In this document: positions 8,924 through 17,870 of the stretch, piece by piece
How positions within the stretch are numbered: the stretch's first letter is position 1
Layout: each line of letters begins with the position of its first letter
NCBI GenBank assembly: GCA_964371035.1
Contig: CAYJLG010000005.1
Span: forward strand, 1-64,000
Reading direction: 5' to 3'
Origin: UBA1535 sp964371035
GTDB lineage: Bacteria > Bacillota > Clostridia > Tissierellales > Sedimentibacteraceae
DNA: 64,000 nucleotides
Notes under the pieces: model-generated
What the model was told of the DNA's origin: nothing
What the model saw: only the letters and a program-made list of their open reading frames with translations
Database searches by the model: none
Position numbers and translations under genes: made by a program

Positions 8924-9739
8924 TTATTTCAACAATTTATCAATTCTTAAATCTGAAAGATATATTGCTGGTTCACCTAATTTTCTACTTTTGATAAATT
9001 CTCCATGACAATCAGATCCGCCTGAAATCATCAAATTATTTTTGTTGCAAAAATCAACATAATAATCTGAACCTTTAGTGTTGTATGGAGTAAAGCACTC
9101 TACTCCGTCGATACCTAATTCAGTCCAAAACTTCAATTCTTCAATCGGCATAAACGAATCTCTATAATGATATGAAGGATGCGCTAAAAACAAATAACCG
9201 CCGCTTTTTTTACATATTTTAACTACTTCTTCAGGACCTTTAAATTCAATACTTAATCCTGATTTTCCAATATCATTAAAGTGTTCTCCCATATCATGAT
9301 GAATTTTTTTATCTAACAGATAATTAGCTGATTTCCATCCGCCTCTTGATTTATCCTCTTTATAATTCAAAAAATCTTCATAAGTAACATTATCATGAAA
9401 TTTAGCCATATGCTTAATGAAATCATTGTTAAACTCTAATCTGTGATCTCTAGTCCAATCTAGAAAATTTTTTAGCTCAGTATTTTTCTTGTCATATCTA
9501 TATAACGTCAGATGATATTCTTTGCCGTTATATGTCGTAGTAGCTTCAACTCCGTGGATAAATTCTAAATTGTCTTTTGGAGTGATGATAGTTTCCATTT
9601 TTGCTATATTTTCTACTTCGTCATGGTCTGTAATCGCAAAAATACTTATCTCTTTTTCTATGATTTTTTCTTTTAGTTCTTCTACATTCCATGTGCCATC
9701 AGACCCATCAGTATGTATATGTAAATCTACTTTTGTCAT
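8924..9739 (-). CDS. PHP-domain metal-dependent phosphoesterase
   Basis: A 271-residue PHP-superfamily protein with the expected metal ligands: DLHIHTDGSDG at residues 5-15, FAITDHDEV near 35, a conserved Glu in HGVEATT near 63, LAHPSYH near 192 and SGGSDCHG near 240. Relatives include nucleoside 3',5'-bisphosphate phosphatases and RNase AM (the YciV type). The gene follows the nucleoside ABC importer by 42 bases, so a role in nucleotide turnover is plausible but inferred. The start at 9739 is chosen because AGGAGG lies upstream of it and the core begins at once; an upstream ATG (9757) lacks a site. Confidence 0.87.
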   Translation of the reverse strand: MTKVDLHIHTDGSDGTWNVEELKEKIIEKEISIFAITDHDEVENIAKMETIITPKDNLEFIHGVEATTTYNGKEYHLTLYRYDKKNTELKNFLDWTRDHRLEFNNDFIKHMAKFHDNVTYEDFLNYKEDKSRGGWKSANYLLDKKIHHDMGEHFNDIGKSGLSIEFKGPEEVVKICKKSGGYLFLAHPSYHYRDSFMPIEELKFWTELGIDGVECFTPYNTKGSDYYVDFCNKNNLMISGGSDCHGEFIKSRKLGEPAIYLSDLRIDKLLK

Positions 9740-9781
9740 AAAAAGTTGCCTCCTCATAAATTTTTTATTTATTTTTTATGC

Positions 9782-10738
9782 TTATCTTTCTTCCCTAAAG
9801 TAGTTCACACCACAACTTTTTGGGATGTTGTTTTCTTTTGATTGCCTAATTGACGTTACTACTAAAACTATTGCTGTTATCAAAAACGGCAACATATCAT
9901 AAAATGCATTTGGGAATGGAAATATGCTTTTCGGTATATAGTATTTCAGTACCCTCAATGCACCGAAGATAAATGATCCCCATATCGCACGTGTTGGTTT
10001 CCATGATGCGAATATTACAAGTGCAACAGATATCCATCCGAGTCCGCCGACGCTGTTATTTATCCAAACTCCACCATTTATTATTAGAGAACAGTACGCT
10101 CCACCTATACCACAAATTCCTCCGCCTAACATAAGGTTTAGATATTTTGTTCTTACTACATTTATTCCAGCTGCATCTGCTGCTGCTGGGTTTTCGCCTA
10201 TAGCTCTAAGATAAAGACCCGTTTTTGTTCTAAAAAGATAATAACTGCATATCAATGCTATCACTATCCCTATATATACAAATGGATTGTACGAAAACAA
10301 CAAATCTCCTAAGATGGGGATATCACTCAGTCCTTCTATGTGTATATTTCTCATCTGTGCCGTTATATTTTCAGGTAATTTCAAAGTTCCGTGTTCAGAT
10401 CTTTCTAGCATAAAGACTCCAACAAAATTTGAGATACCTACGCCAAATATAGTTAGTGTAAGTCCTGTTACATTTTGATTTGCCATAAATGTAACCGTAA
10501 GCACTGCATATATAAGCGCAGACAACGCACCAAATACAAACGCAGCTATTATCGCTATCACAAAGCTGTCCGTTGCATATCCGAACATAAATCCGGCACA
10601 TGCTCCTATTGACATCATGCCTTCTACACCTAAGTTAAGATGTCCTACTTTTTCATTTATGATCTCACCAACAGTTCCAAACAACAAAGGAGTTCCTGCC
10701 AATACTGCGGCAAAAATTAAATTTACTATTAAATCCAT
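9782..10738 (-). CDS. ABC transporter permease, nucleoside (BMP) type, NupQ-like
   Basis: A 318-residue integral membrane permease of the BPD_transp_2 family, with about eight to ten helices and the conserved GTPLLFGTVGEIINEKVG and NLGVEGMMSIGA segments near the N-terminus. With the neighbouring permease, ATPase and lipoprotein it forms a purine nucleoside importer like B. subtilis NupNOPQ. The start at 10738 is preceded by GGAGGAG, which is encoded inside the last codons of the upstream permease gene; the stop and start are separated by one base, so translation is probably coupled. Confidence 0.9.
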   Translation of the reverse strand: MDLIVNLIFAAVLAGTPLLFGTVGEIINEKVGHLNLGVEGMMSIGACAGFMFGYATDSFVIAIIAAFVFGALSALIYAVLTVTFMANQNVTGLTLTIFGVGISNFVGVFMLERSEHGTLKLPENITAQMRNIHIEGLSDIPILGDLLFSYNPFVYIGIVIALICSYYLFRTKTGLYLRAIGENPAAADAAGINVVRTKYLNLMLGGGICGIGGAYCSLIINGGVWINNSVGGLGWISVALVIFASWKPTRAIWGSFIFGALRVLKYYIPKSIFPFPNAFYDMLPFLITAIVLVVTSIRQSKENNIPKSCGVNYFREER

Positions 10739-10739
10739 G

Positions 10740-11810
10740 TTATTCTCCTCCTTTTTTACTTGGTACAAATTTATATCTTATGAAAAATTCACTCGCTAAC
10801 ACAAAGAATAAAATTACTCCTTGTAATACAGCGGCCGAGTCTGCCGACAAACCATAAGTAGATTGTACGACACTACTTCCCTTTTCAAGTACGCTAAATA
10901 AAAATGACACTATAAATATTCCGAGGGGATTTAAGTTTGATAGCCAAGCAATGATTATCGCTGTAAAGCCAACACCTCCTGCAACTGCTGTAGTCAATGT
11001 TCTGTCTGAACCTGTAGCTTGTACCATTCCAGCTATACCGCAGATTGCACCACTCAAAAACATAGTACGAAGAGTTATTCGTTTAACATTCATTCCTGCA
11101 TATCTTGCTGTTTCTTGACTCTCTCCGACTACACTAATCTCATATCCTTGTTTAGAAAATTTGATATACACATATACCAAGACTAATAACACAAGAGCTA
11201 CTATCCATCCTATATGTACCCCTAATACTTTATCCAAAATCGCATTTTGATCAAATGTTGCTATCTTTGAATAGCCTTGTGCTCCTGGATCTAACCATGG
11301 ACCATCTCTTAAGTATGAAACTACATGTAGTGCGATATAATTTAACATAAGTGTAAAAAGTGTTTCATTTGTTTGATATTTTGACTTAAAGTATGCAGGC
11401 AATAACCCCCACAAACCTCCGCCTACAATTCCTGCCACAAACATAAGAAAAAGCAACAATGCATGTGGTAAATCTGAAAAGAAGAGTGCAAAAAATGATG
11501 CAAATATTGCACCCATTATTATTTGTCCTTCAGCACCTATGTTCCAAAACTTCATTTTAAATGCAAGTGTTATTCCTAAAGATGTTATAAGTAAAGGTAT
11601 CATGATTTTGACTGTACCTTGTATTGCTAATTCACTTCTGAATGCACCTTCTAAGATAGTTTGATATACTGCTATAGGATTGTATCCTATAGCTGCAATA
11701 AATAAACCGCCTGCTATTAAAGATAGTAAAAATGCAAAAATTCTGAGTATTATGACTTTATTGTTCGGCATTTCCGCTTTCTTTGCTATTCTAAATAATG
11801 GTTTGCCCAT
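10740..11810 (-). CDS. ABC transporter permease, nucleoside (BMP) type, NupP-like
   Basis: A 356-residue permease with hydrophobic helices throughout. It has the signature LGITLAFKMKFWNIGAEGQ near residue 77 and a long periplasm-facing segment around VSYLRDGPWLDPGAQG (residue ~165) typical of the larger BMP-system permease. It pairs with the shorter permease immediately downstream. It starts 13 bases after the ATPase gene. The C-terminal codons (KKGGE) carry the ribosome binding site of the next gene. Confidence 0.9.
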   Translation of the reverse strand: MGKPLFRIAKKAEMPNNKVIILRIFAFLLSLIAGGLFIAAIGYNPIAVYQTILEGAFRSELAIQGTVKIMIPLLITSLGITLAFKMKFWNIGAEGQIIMGAIFASFFALFFSDLPHALLLFLMFVAGIVGGGLWGLLPAYFKSKYQTNETLFTLMLNYIALHVVSYLRDGPWLDPGAQGYSKIATFDQNAILDKVLGVHIGWIVALVLLVLVYVYIKFSKQGYEISVVGESQETARYAGMNVKRITLRTMFLSGAICGIAGMVQATGSDRTLTTAVAGGVGFTAIIIAWLSNLNPLGIFIVSFLFSVLEKGSSVVQSTYGLSADSAAVLQGVILFFVLASEFFIRYKFVPSKKGGE

Positions 11811-11823
11811 AATCCACCTCTTT

Positions 11824-13338
11824 TCACAGTTTACCGCCGGACATTAAAAGACCTATTTGATCTTTTGTCACTTCCGACGCATTTACTATTCCTGTTATAT
11901 TTCCGTTGCAAAGCACTAATATTCTGTCGCATAAGCTTAATAGTACATCTATATCTTCTCCGATGAATATTACAGCTACATTTTTCTCTTTTTGCTCATT
12001 TAATAAATCATATACAGTGTGGGAGGAATTGATATCGAGTCCTCTAACAGGATATGCCGTAATCAATAAGTTTGGATTCGACTCAATCTCTCGTCCGAGC
12101 AAAACTTTCTGAACATTTCCACCTGACATAAGTCTCACTGGAGTCTCAACATCAGGAGTCACTATCTCTAATTTTTCTTTTAGTTCTTCTGCTAATTCTT
12201 TAGCAGGTTTTCTATCTATAAAAAACCCTTTGTTGTTTGTATATGATTTGAGCAGAACATTTTCTACCATGCCCATAGAAGCCACAAGCCCCATTCCCAA
12301 ACGGTCTTCTGGTACAAAGCTCATACTTATACCTAATTTTATAATTTCAGAAGGCGTTTTGCCAACTATATTTTCTTTATCATAGAGTATAGCTCCCTTT
12401 TGTACAGCAACAAGCCCTGCTATAGCTTCACAAAGTTCCTTTTGTCCACTACCCGCAACACCTGCAACTCCCAGTATTTCGCCTTTATTTATTTCAAACG
12501 AAACATCTTCAAGTGCTGTAGAGCCATCACTTGCCTTTACTTTTAAGTCTACTACTTTTAATATTGTTTTTTTGTTCTTTACTTCTGATCTCTTAATCTC
12601 TAAGCTTACAGGACGACCTACCATCAATTCTGTTAAATGCTTTTCATTTGTTTCTGAAGTGTTGACTGTTTCAATACTGCTACCTTTTCTCAGTATCGTT
12701 ACTCTATCACTTATTTCCATAACTTCATTAAGCTTGTGCGTTATGATTATAATCGCACATCCCTCGTCTCTCATCTTTCTTAGTATATCAAATAATTTTC
12801 GGCTTTCCTGAGGGGTTAAAACTGCTGTTGGTTCATCTAAGATAAGTATCTTAGCTCCTCTGTATATAACTTTTAATATTTCTACTCTCTGTTTTTCACT
12901 TACAGACATGTCATAGATTTTTTTGTCAGGATCTATCTCTAATCCTAAGTTTTTACTTATATCATGTATTTTTTCTTTTATCAGTTTTGAAGATATATTT
13001 TTGTCTTTTGTTCCAAGTATTATGTTTTCTGCTGCGTTAAATACATCTACCAATTTAAAATGCTGATGTATCATTCCTATTCCAAGATCCATTGCGTAGG
13101 TTGGCGATGTTATATTGACTTTTTCGCCACGAATACTAATACTCCCTCCATCAGGATGATATATCCCCGATAGCATGTTCATAAGAGTAGTCTTACCTGC
13201 ACCATTTTCACCTAAAAGAGAAATAATTTCTCCAAATTGTACATTTAAGTTTATATTATCATTTGCAACTACATTTCCAAATACTTTTCGTATGTTTTTG
13301 CATTCGATAGCATATTTGATTTCCTGTTTATCGTCCAT
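11824..13338 (-). CDS. nucleoside ABC transporter ATPase, double nucleotide-binding domain (NupO-like)
   Basis: A 504-residue cytosolic ATPase with two fused ABC domains. The first has Walker A GENGAGKTT near residue 40, a degenerate signature MSVSEKQRVE near 147 and Walker B ILILDEPTA near 166. The second has a non-canonical Walker A (GVAGSGQKE), signature MSGGNVQK and LLITAYPVRGLD in place of a normal Walker B, as is usual for sugar/nucleoside importers in which the second site is degenerate. The start at 13338 is chosen for the CGGAGGG upstream; the reading frame is open for 20 codons further up but would run into the intergenic hairpin. Confidence 0.92.
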   Translation of the reverse strand: MDDKQEIKYAIECKNIRKVFGNVVANDNINLNVQFGEIISLLGENGAGKTTLMNMLSGIYHPDGGSISIRGEKVNITSPTYAMDLGIGMIHQHFKLVDVFNAAENIILGTKDKNISSKLIKEKIHDISKNLGLEIDPDKKIYDMSVSEKQRVEILKVIYRGAKILILDEPTAVLTPQESRKLFDILRKMRDEGCAIIIITHKLNEVMEISDRVTILRKGSSIETVNTSETNEKHLTELMVGRPVSLEIKRSEVKNKKTILKVVDLKVKASDGSTALEDVSFEINKGEILGVAGVAGSGQKELCEAIAGLVAVQKGAILYDKENIVGKTPSEIIKLGISMSFVPEDRLGMGLVASMGMVENVLLKSYTNNKGFFIDRKPAKELAEELKEKLEIVTPDVETPVRLMSGGNVQKVLLGREIESNPNLLITAYPVRGLDINSSHTVYDLLNEQKEKNVAVIFIGEDIDVLLSLCDRILVLCNGNITGIVNASEVTKDQIGLLMSGGKL

Positions 13339-13357
13339 AAGCACCCTCCGTTTTATT

Positions 13358-13402
13358 AAGTTAAAAGTTAAAAGTGAAGAGTGAAATTCACTCTTCACTT
13401 TT
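13358..13402 (-). terminator. intercistronic hairpin with heptad repeats after the binding-protein gene
   Basis: Three bases after the stop codon of the lipoprotein gene lies a nearly perfect palindrome (13370-13402) built from GTGAAGAGTGAA and its complement, followed on the - strand by TTTT. Inside and beside it are four tandem heptads, AAGTTAA, AAGTTAA, AAGTGAA and GAGTGAA (13358-13385). It likely acts as a leaky terminator or mRNA stabiliser, so that binding protein exceeds ATPase and permeases. Confidence 0.65.
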
Positions 13403-13405
13403 TAA

Positions 13406-14569
13406 TTATTCTTCATTAACTATGTTTTTGAAGTACCAGTTTATTCCACCTGTGATTGTAGCGTCATCAAGATTTTCACCTTCAACGCCTATGATTTCGC
13501 CAGTATTAGTTTCTATTTCTCCCATGAAAACATCCCATTCACCTGACTCTATTTTTGCTCTTTCTGTTTCAATTATACCTGCTGCATCAGGGTGATTTAA
13601 GTCTGAAAGCGGTGCTAAATCAACAAGACCATCATCAAGTCCACCGAAGTAGTTTTCGCCTGTCCAAGTTCCGTTTATTATAGCATCAACAGCATAAGTA
13701 TAGTATGCTCCCCAGTTCCAGATAGTAGATGTAAGTACTGCATTAGGTGCATCTTTTGCCATATCAGAGTTGTATCCTACGCCATAAACTCCTGCAGCTT
13801 CAGCAGCTAATTGCGGGTTTGGTGTATCACAATGTTGTCCTATAACATCTGCGCCTAAAGCTATTAAAGCATCTGCTGCTTGCTTTTCGCCCTCAGGATC
13901 AAACCAGCTATTTGTAGTTCTCACATAGATTTTAGCATCAGGATTAACTGAGTAAACTCCCATTGCAAACGCATTAGCTCCACCTGTAACTTCTGAGTTT
14001 TCTTTTCCCCAAGCCGCAACATAACCAATTATATCAGTTTCTGTCTTAAGTCCTGCAGCTATTCCTGAAAGATATCTAGATTGGTAGATTCTTCCAAAAT
14101 AGTTATTAAAGTTTGTTCCGTTTGATTTATATCCTGTGCCATGTGAAAAGTATACATCAGGGTACTCTTGCGCTAATTGTTCAACAGTATCCATATATCC
14201 CCAGCTTGTAGCAAATATAACATTTGCGCCTTCTTCTATACAGTCAAGTATAGCTGTTTCAGTAGCTGTTGGATCATCATCTGCAACTTTGTTTTTTCTA
14301 ATAATTTGGCTGTCTTCAAGTCCAAGTTTCTCTTGCATTTCAACTATACCCACATCATGAGTATATGTATATCCTGAGCCTTCTGCTGGATCTGTGATAT
14401 GGATAACTCCAATCTTTATGTCTTCCTTTGCAATTGCAGTAAATGCACTGCTATTTGAGCCTTGAGAATCAGTATTTCCCGTATCTCCTTGATCTGTAGA
14501 TGAACTACATCCTGCTAAAACACCTGCACATAATGTAAGTGCTAAAGCTAAACTAATTAATTTTTTCAT
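13406..14569 (-). CDS. BMP-family nucleoside-binding lipoprotein (NupN/PnrA-like)
   Basis: A 387-residue secreted lipoprotein. The signal peptide ends in the lipobox LAGC (Cys20), followed by a Ser/Gly/Asp-rich linker and the BMP domain from about residue 47 (IKIGVIHITDPAEGSGYT). Near 118 is NVIFATSWGYMDTVEQLA, and near 170 is SRYLSGIAAGL, typical of PnrA-like purine nucleoside receptors. It would be anchored outside the membrane and deliver nucleosides to the permeases encoded downstream. TTAGGAGG precedes the ATG. It is the first gene of the importer operon, behind a strong promoter overlapped by a palindrome. Confidence 0.92.
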   Translation of the reverse strand: MKKLISLALALTLCAGVLAGCSSSTDQGDTGNTDSQGSNSSAFTAIAKEDIKIGVIHITDPAEGSGYTYTHDVGIVEMQEKLGLEDSQIIRKNKVADDDPTATETAILDCIEEGANVIFATSWGYMDTVEQLAQEYPDVYFSHGTGYKSNGTNFNNYFGRIYQSRYLSGIAAGLKTETDIIGYVAAWGKENSEVTGGANAFAMGVYSVNPDAKIYVRTTNSWFDPEGEKQAADALIALGADVIGQHCDTPNPQLAAEAAGVYGVGYNSDMAKDAPNAVLTSTIWNWGAYYTYAVDAIINGTWTGENYFGGLDDGLVDLAPLSDLNHPDAAGIIETERAKIESGEWDVFMGEIETNTGEIIGVEGENLDDATITGGINWYFKNIVNEE

Positions 14570-14628
14570 TTTTCCTCCTAAGAAAATAATAAAGGTATAA
14601 CATTTAAATTCTACCTTGATTCAAATGC

Positions 14629-14664
14629 TGATAGAATTTTACAACATTCTATCAAAAATTTCAA
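14629..14664 (-). promoter_or_regulatory. sigma-A promoter with overlapping operator palindrome (nucleoside importer operon)
   Basis: On the - strand TTGAAA (14659-14664) and TAAAAT (14636-14641) are exactly 17 bases apart. An inverted repeat with arms TGATAGAAT and ATTCTATCA (14629-14654, 8-base centre) covers the -10 and most of the spacer. The arrangement is that of a repressor operator; no regulator gene is adjacent, so the binding protein is unknown. Confidence 0.65.
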
Positions 14665-14724
14665 CATCTTTTTAAGATTTTATTATTTTTTATTTGAATA
14701 ATATTAATAAGCGAGCTGAAACAA

Positions 14725-15723
14725 TTATTCAGCTAATATATCGTCATTAATCCTCTTATAAAATAATCTTTTTATCTCTTCAGGATCTTTAGTCTGAGCT
14801 AAAATCCACATAAGTTTCGTAATCGAAGCTTCTACTGTCATATCATAAGCTTGTAGCACAGGATAATTATTTAAAGTTTTTAATCCAACCTCATAAACGC
14901 TCATGTCACTACCTTCAAAAGACACTTGTGTAGCGATTACTACAGTTTTTCCTTTTTCAGTCAACCCGCTCAATTTTTCTAAGAAATTCCTCTTATCATT
15001 AAACGGAACTCCGCCTACACCATAGCTCTCAATTACTACACCTTCATATTTTTCACCGATATAATCTAAAACGTCTGGACTCATGCCAGGTGCTAATTTA
15101 AGTAAAAATATTTTAGGAAAAATAGTTTCATAAAACTTTACAGGCTCATCTATTACTTCACAATTCATTATTTTAGCTATTCTACTATTTTCTATATAAG
15201 CTGCATATGGAAAATTAATACTTTCAAATGCATTGTAACTTTTAGTTCTAACTTTTCTCGCTCTAGTTCCTACGATAGCTTTGCCATCAAAAACTACATA
15301 TACACCTTTAATTCCATCTTCTATCACAAACCTAAAACTATCTGTAATATTTCTTTTTGCATCTGTAGATACTTCTGATATAGATTTTTGAGACCCTGTA
15401 ACTATAACTGGTTTATCCAAGTTTTGAATAAGATACGATAGCGCTGCAGCAGTATATGCCAAAGTATCTGTCCCATGGGTTATTACAAAACCATCATATT
15501 TATCATAATTATTTTTAATAGCTTCAATCATAACTAACCAATATTCTGGCTGTATATTTGTACTATCTATATTTAATACTTGAATTGCATCTACATCACA
15601 CAATGTTTTTACTATAGGTACATACGACAGTAGTTCTTCTGATAGTATCGCAGGTGAAAGGCCATCTTTTGTTTCAACAGAAGCAATAGTGCCACCAGTC
15701 GAAATTAATAATATTTTTTTCAT
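14725..15723 (-). CDS. ansA: asparaginase (type I, cytosolic)
   Basis: A 332-residue L-asparaginase hydrolysing asparagine to aspartate and ammonia. No signal peptide is present, so it is the cytosolic type I enzyme. The catalytic threonines are in STGGTIASVE near residue 10 and HGTDTLAYTAAAL near 84-96; VTGSQKS and the C-terminal YGVGGVP segment are also family features. The ATG at 15723 follows a GGAG site. The gene starts 12 bases after the pseudouridine synthase gene and probably shares its mRNA. A weak 7-bp hairpin (14714-14734) overlaps the stop codon. Confidence 0.9.
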   Translation of the reverse strand: MKKILLISTGGTIASVETKDGLSPAILSEELLSYVPIVKTLCDVDAIQVLNIDSTNIQPEYWLVMIEAIKNNYDKYDGFVITHGTDTLAYTAAALSYLIQNLDKPVIVTGSQKSISEVSTDAKRNITDSFRFVIEDGIKGVYVVFDGKAIVGTRARKVRTKSYNAFESINFPYAAYIENSRIAKIMNCEVIDEPVKFYETIFPKIFLLKLAPGMSPDVLDYIGEKYEGVVIESYGVGGVPFNDKRNFLEKLSGLTEKGKTVVIATQVSFEGSDMSVYEVGLKTLNNYPVLQAYDMTVEASITKLMWILAQTKDPEEIKRLFYKRINDDILAE

Positions 15724-15735
15724 CAAAAATCTCCT

Positions 15736-16626
15736 TTATTTCAAATAATCAATCACAGCTAAAAAATCATCTGGTAACGGTGCTTTAACAGTAATCTTTT
15801 CTTTTGTAATCGGTTGAATAAAACTCATTTCGGCACAATGTAGTGCCTGTCTATTTATCAGTGTGCTTTCTTTATTATATAAAGTATCTCCAAGTATAGG
15901 ATGCCTAATATGCTCTAAGTGCACTCTAATTTGGTGCGTTCTTCCTGTTTCTAGTTTCAGCCTAAGCAATGACATGTCATTAAATCTTTTGACAACTTCA
16001 AAATGCGTAACGCTCTCTTTGCCTTTAGAAGTTACTGCTCTTTTTATATCTTCTTCATTAATTCTATCTATAGGTGCGTTAATAGTCCCTTTGTCTTCTA
16101 AGATTATGCCTTCGGCTATAGCATAATAATATTTCTCTACAGTATTCGATTTCATCTGTTTTGCCAATTCGTTGTGAATGAAAGAATTTTTTGCAATTAT
16201 AACGATACCTGAAGTATTCATATCTAATCTGTTAGCTAATCTAATTTTACACTTTAAATTTTTTTCATTAAAATAAAATCTAACTGCGTTTGCCAAAGTA
16301 TCATAAAAATGTGACTTTGTCGGATGAACTACCATAAACGGTGGTTTATCAACAACTAAAACACTTTCATCCTCATATAATATACTAAGAGGGATATCAA
16401 TAGGATCATACTCATCGTCTTTTTCATCTTCGAAAAGAACAGTCAATACATCGCCCTCAAAAACTCTCTTTTTGGCGCGAACCACTTTTCCATTTAACAA
16501 AATTTTTCCTTCTCGTTCAGTCCTTGAAATGAGTCTAGAAGAAAAATTCAAACAATTTTTCAATATTTCCTTTACACTTTTGTCATTTTCCTGTATTGTA
16601 TAATTAAGACAATTATTGTCTGCCAT
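15736..16626 (-). CDS. RluA-family pseudouridine synthase (RluD-like)
   Basis: A 296-residue RNA modification enzyme. An N-terminal S4 RNA-binding domain (about residues 12-75, with RISRTEREGKILLNGK) precedes the catalytic domain. The catalytic Asp is in NRLDMNTSGIVI near residue 140, and LETGRTHQIRVHLEHI near 225 is the second conserved motif. Such enzymes isomerise uridines in 23S rRNA; the exact site (RluD, RluC or YlyB type) cannot be assigned. GGGAG precedes the ATG. It is divergent from nadK across 146 bases and leads into the asparaginase gene. Confidence 0.9.
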   Translation of the reverse strand: MADNNCLNYTIQENDKSVKEILKNCLNFSSRLISRTEREGKILLNGKVVRAKKRVFEGDVLTVLFEDEKDDEYDPIDIPLSILYEDESVLVVDKPPFMVVHPTKSHFYDTLANAVRFYFNEKNLKCKIRLANRLDMNTSGIVIIAKNSFIHNELAKQMKSNTVEKYYYAIAEGIILEDKGTINAPIDRINEEDIKRAVTSKGKESVTHFEVVKRFNDMSLLRLKLETGRTHQIRVHLEHIRHPILGDTLYNKESTLINRQALHCAEMSFIQPITKEKITVKAPLPDDFLAVIDYLK

Positions 16627-16772
16627 TATGTACTCCCATTTTTTTATAAATTGTAACTACTCATGAAAACGTATTACTATTGAATAGTAGTTATTACTTA
16701 TTAAATATTAACATAAATTAAAATTATATACAACTATATTAATCATAATAAAAACTATAGATGGAGGTTGTC

Positions 16773-17573
16773 ATGGAAAGATTAATAAACTGTTTGCCTA
16801 ATTCAAGTGAATACACAGCAGAAATAACTGAAAAACTGAAAACAGTTTTAAAAAGAGAAGGATTTACTGTAAGTGATGTTTATAACGAAAAAGCAGAACT
16901 CAATATCTCAATCGGAGGCGATGGAGCTTTTTTACATGCAGTAAGAAATAGTAATTTTTCTAAAATCCCATTTGTAGGAATTAACACAGGTACGTTAGGT
17001 TTTTTTCCCGAAATCATACCAGATCATATCGAAAATTTTGTTTTTGCATATAAATCTTATAATTATCAAATAAATGAAATCAGCCTCATAGAGTGTCATG
17101 TTAATTGTTCTGATTCTATTTTTATGACTTATGCTATTAATGATATAGCAATAAAACGACATGATTTAAAGACTGCTCATTTAGATTTGTTTTTCAATGA
17201 TACTTACCTTCAAACTATAAGCGGTGACGGAGTAATTATATCCTCACCCTTAGGTAGCTCTGCATACAACTTTTCTGCAGGTGGTGCACTAGTTTATCCG
17301 TCTTTAAAAACATTGCAAATCATTCCACTTGCACCTTTAATCTCAAATGCTTATAGGTGTCTAAGTAGCAGTTTAATCGTTCCGTCTGAATTTGAAGTAA
17401 AAATTGTCCCTGAAGAAAAAAAGAACGCTACACTTAGCTTAGTTGTAGATGGAAAAGTTTACGAAATGGACAATATTGATGTTGTTCGATGCTTTACATC
17501 AAACAAAATTATTAATCAGATTACTATTGGTGATTTCAATTATTGGAATGTAATTCGTGACAAGCTATTATAA
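16773..17573 (+). CDS. nadK: NAD kinase
   Basis: A 266-residue kinase making NADP from NAD and ATP (or polyphosphate). Motifs seen: SIGGDGAFLHAVR near residue 45-57, including the GGDG phosphate-binding signature, NTGTLGFFPE near 72, the NDIAIKR region near 125, and GDGVIISSPLGSSAYNFSAGG near 150-170, a variant of the usual TPTGSTAY motif. The start at 16773 is set by GGAGG 6 bases upstream; an in-frame ATG at 16761 contributes to that site. It is a single gene between divergent and convergent neighbours. Confidence 0.9.
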   Translation: MERLINCLPNSSEYTAEITEKLKTVLKREGFTVSDVYNEKAELNISIGGDGAFLHAVRNSNFSKIPFVGINTGTLGFFPEIIPDHIENFVFAYKSYNYQINEISLIECHVNCSDSIFMTYAINDIAIKRHDLKTAHLDLFFNDTYLQTISGDGVIISSPLGSSAYNFSAGGALVYPSLKTLQIIPLAPLISNAYRCLSSSLIVPSEFEVKIVPEEKKNATLSLVVDGKVYEMDNIDVVRCFTSNKIINQITIGDFNYWNVIRDKLL

Positions 17574-17720
17574 CAGTAATTTATCCTAGTAAACGTGTAA
17601 ATGCATAAAACGTGGAGTAAGTGAAAATTGAATATGAGTTTGTTATGTAATTTAGATGTACACGTAACAAGCCGAGTATAAGATTTAAATTGACTCTTGT
17701 AGCTATATTTTTACACGAGT

Positions 17721-17830
17721 ATCAAGCTATAAATTTAATTTTCCTGCTCAGATTCGATAACGATTTTTCAGATTTTTATTTGGTAAAAATCGTATCTCAA
17801 TTCGCGATAAAATTAAATTTATAGCTTGAT
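17721..17830. repeat. long nested inverted repeat (possible MITE-like element or structured RNA)
   Basis: Positions 17721-17742 and 17809-17830 are a perfect 22-bp inverted repeat. Inside is a second hairpin with arms ACGATTTTT (17760-17768) and AAAAATCGT (17785-17793). The rest of the 17574-17870 gap holds no gene. No target-site duplication could be identified with confidence. It is too long and lacks the T-run of a normal terminator. Confidence 0.65.
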
Positions 17831-17870
17831 TTCGTAATATGTCACTTTAAAAAAGCGCTGACAGATTTTC

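Noticed and set aside
14570..14724. Possible purine riboswitch before the nucleoside importer
   Set aside because: None of the conserved junction or loop sequences of the purine riboswitch is present; the hairpin there overlaps a promoter and looks like an operator.
16675..16689. Palindrome TACTAT-TGA-ATAGTA between the pseudouridine synthase gene and nadK
   Set aside because: Six-bp arms in AT-rich DNA are expected by chance, and it is not clearly placed over a promoter.
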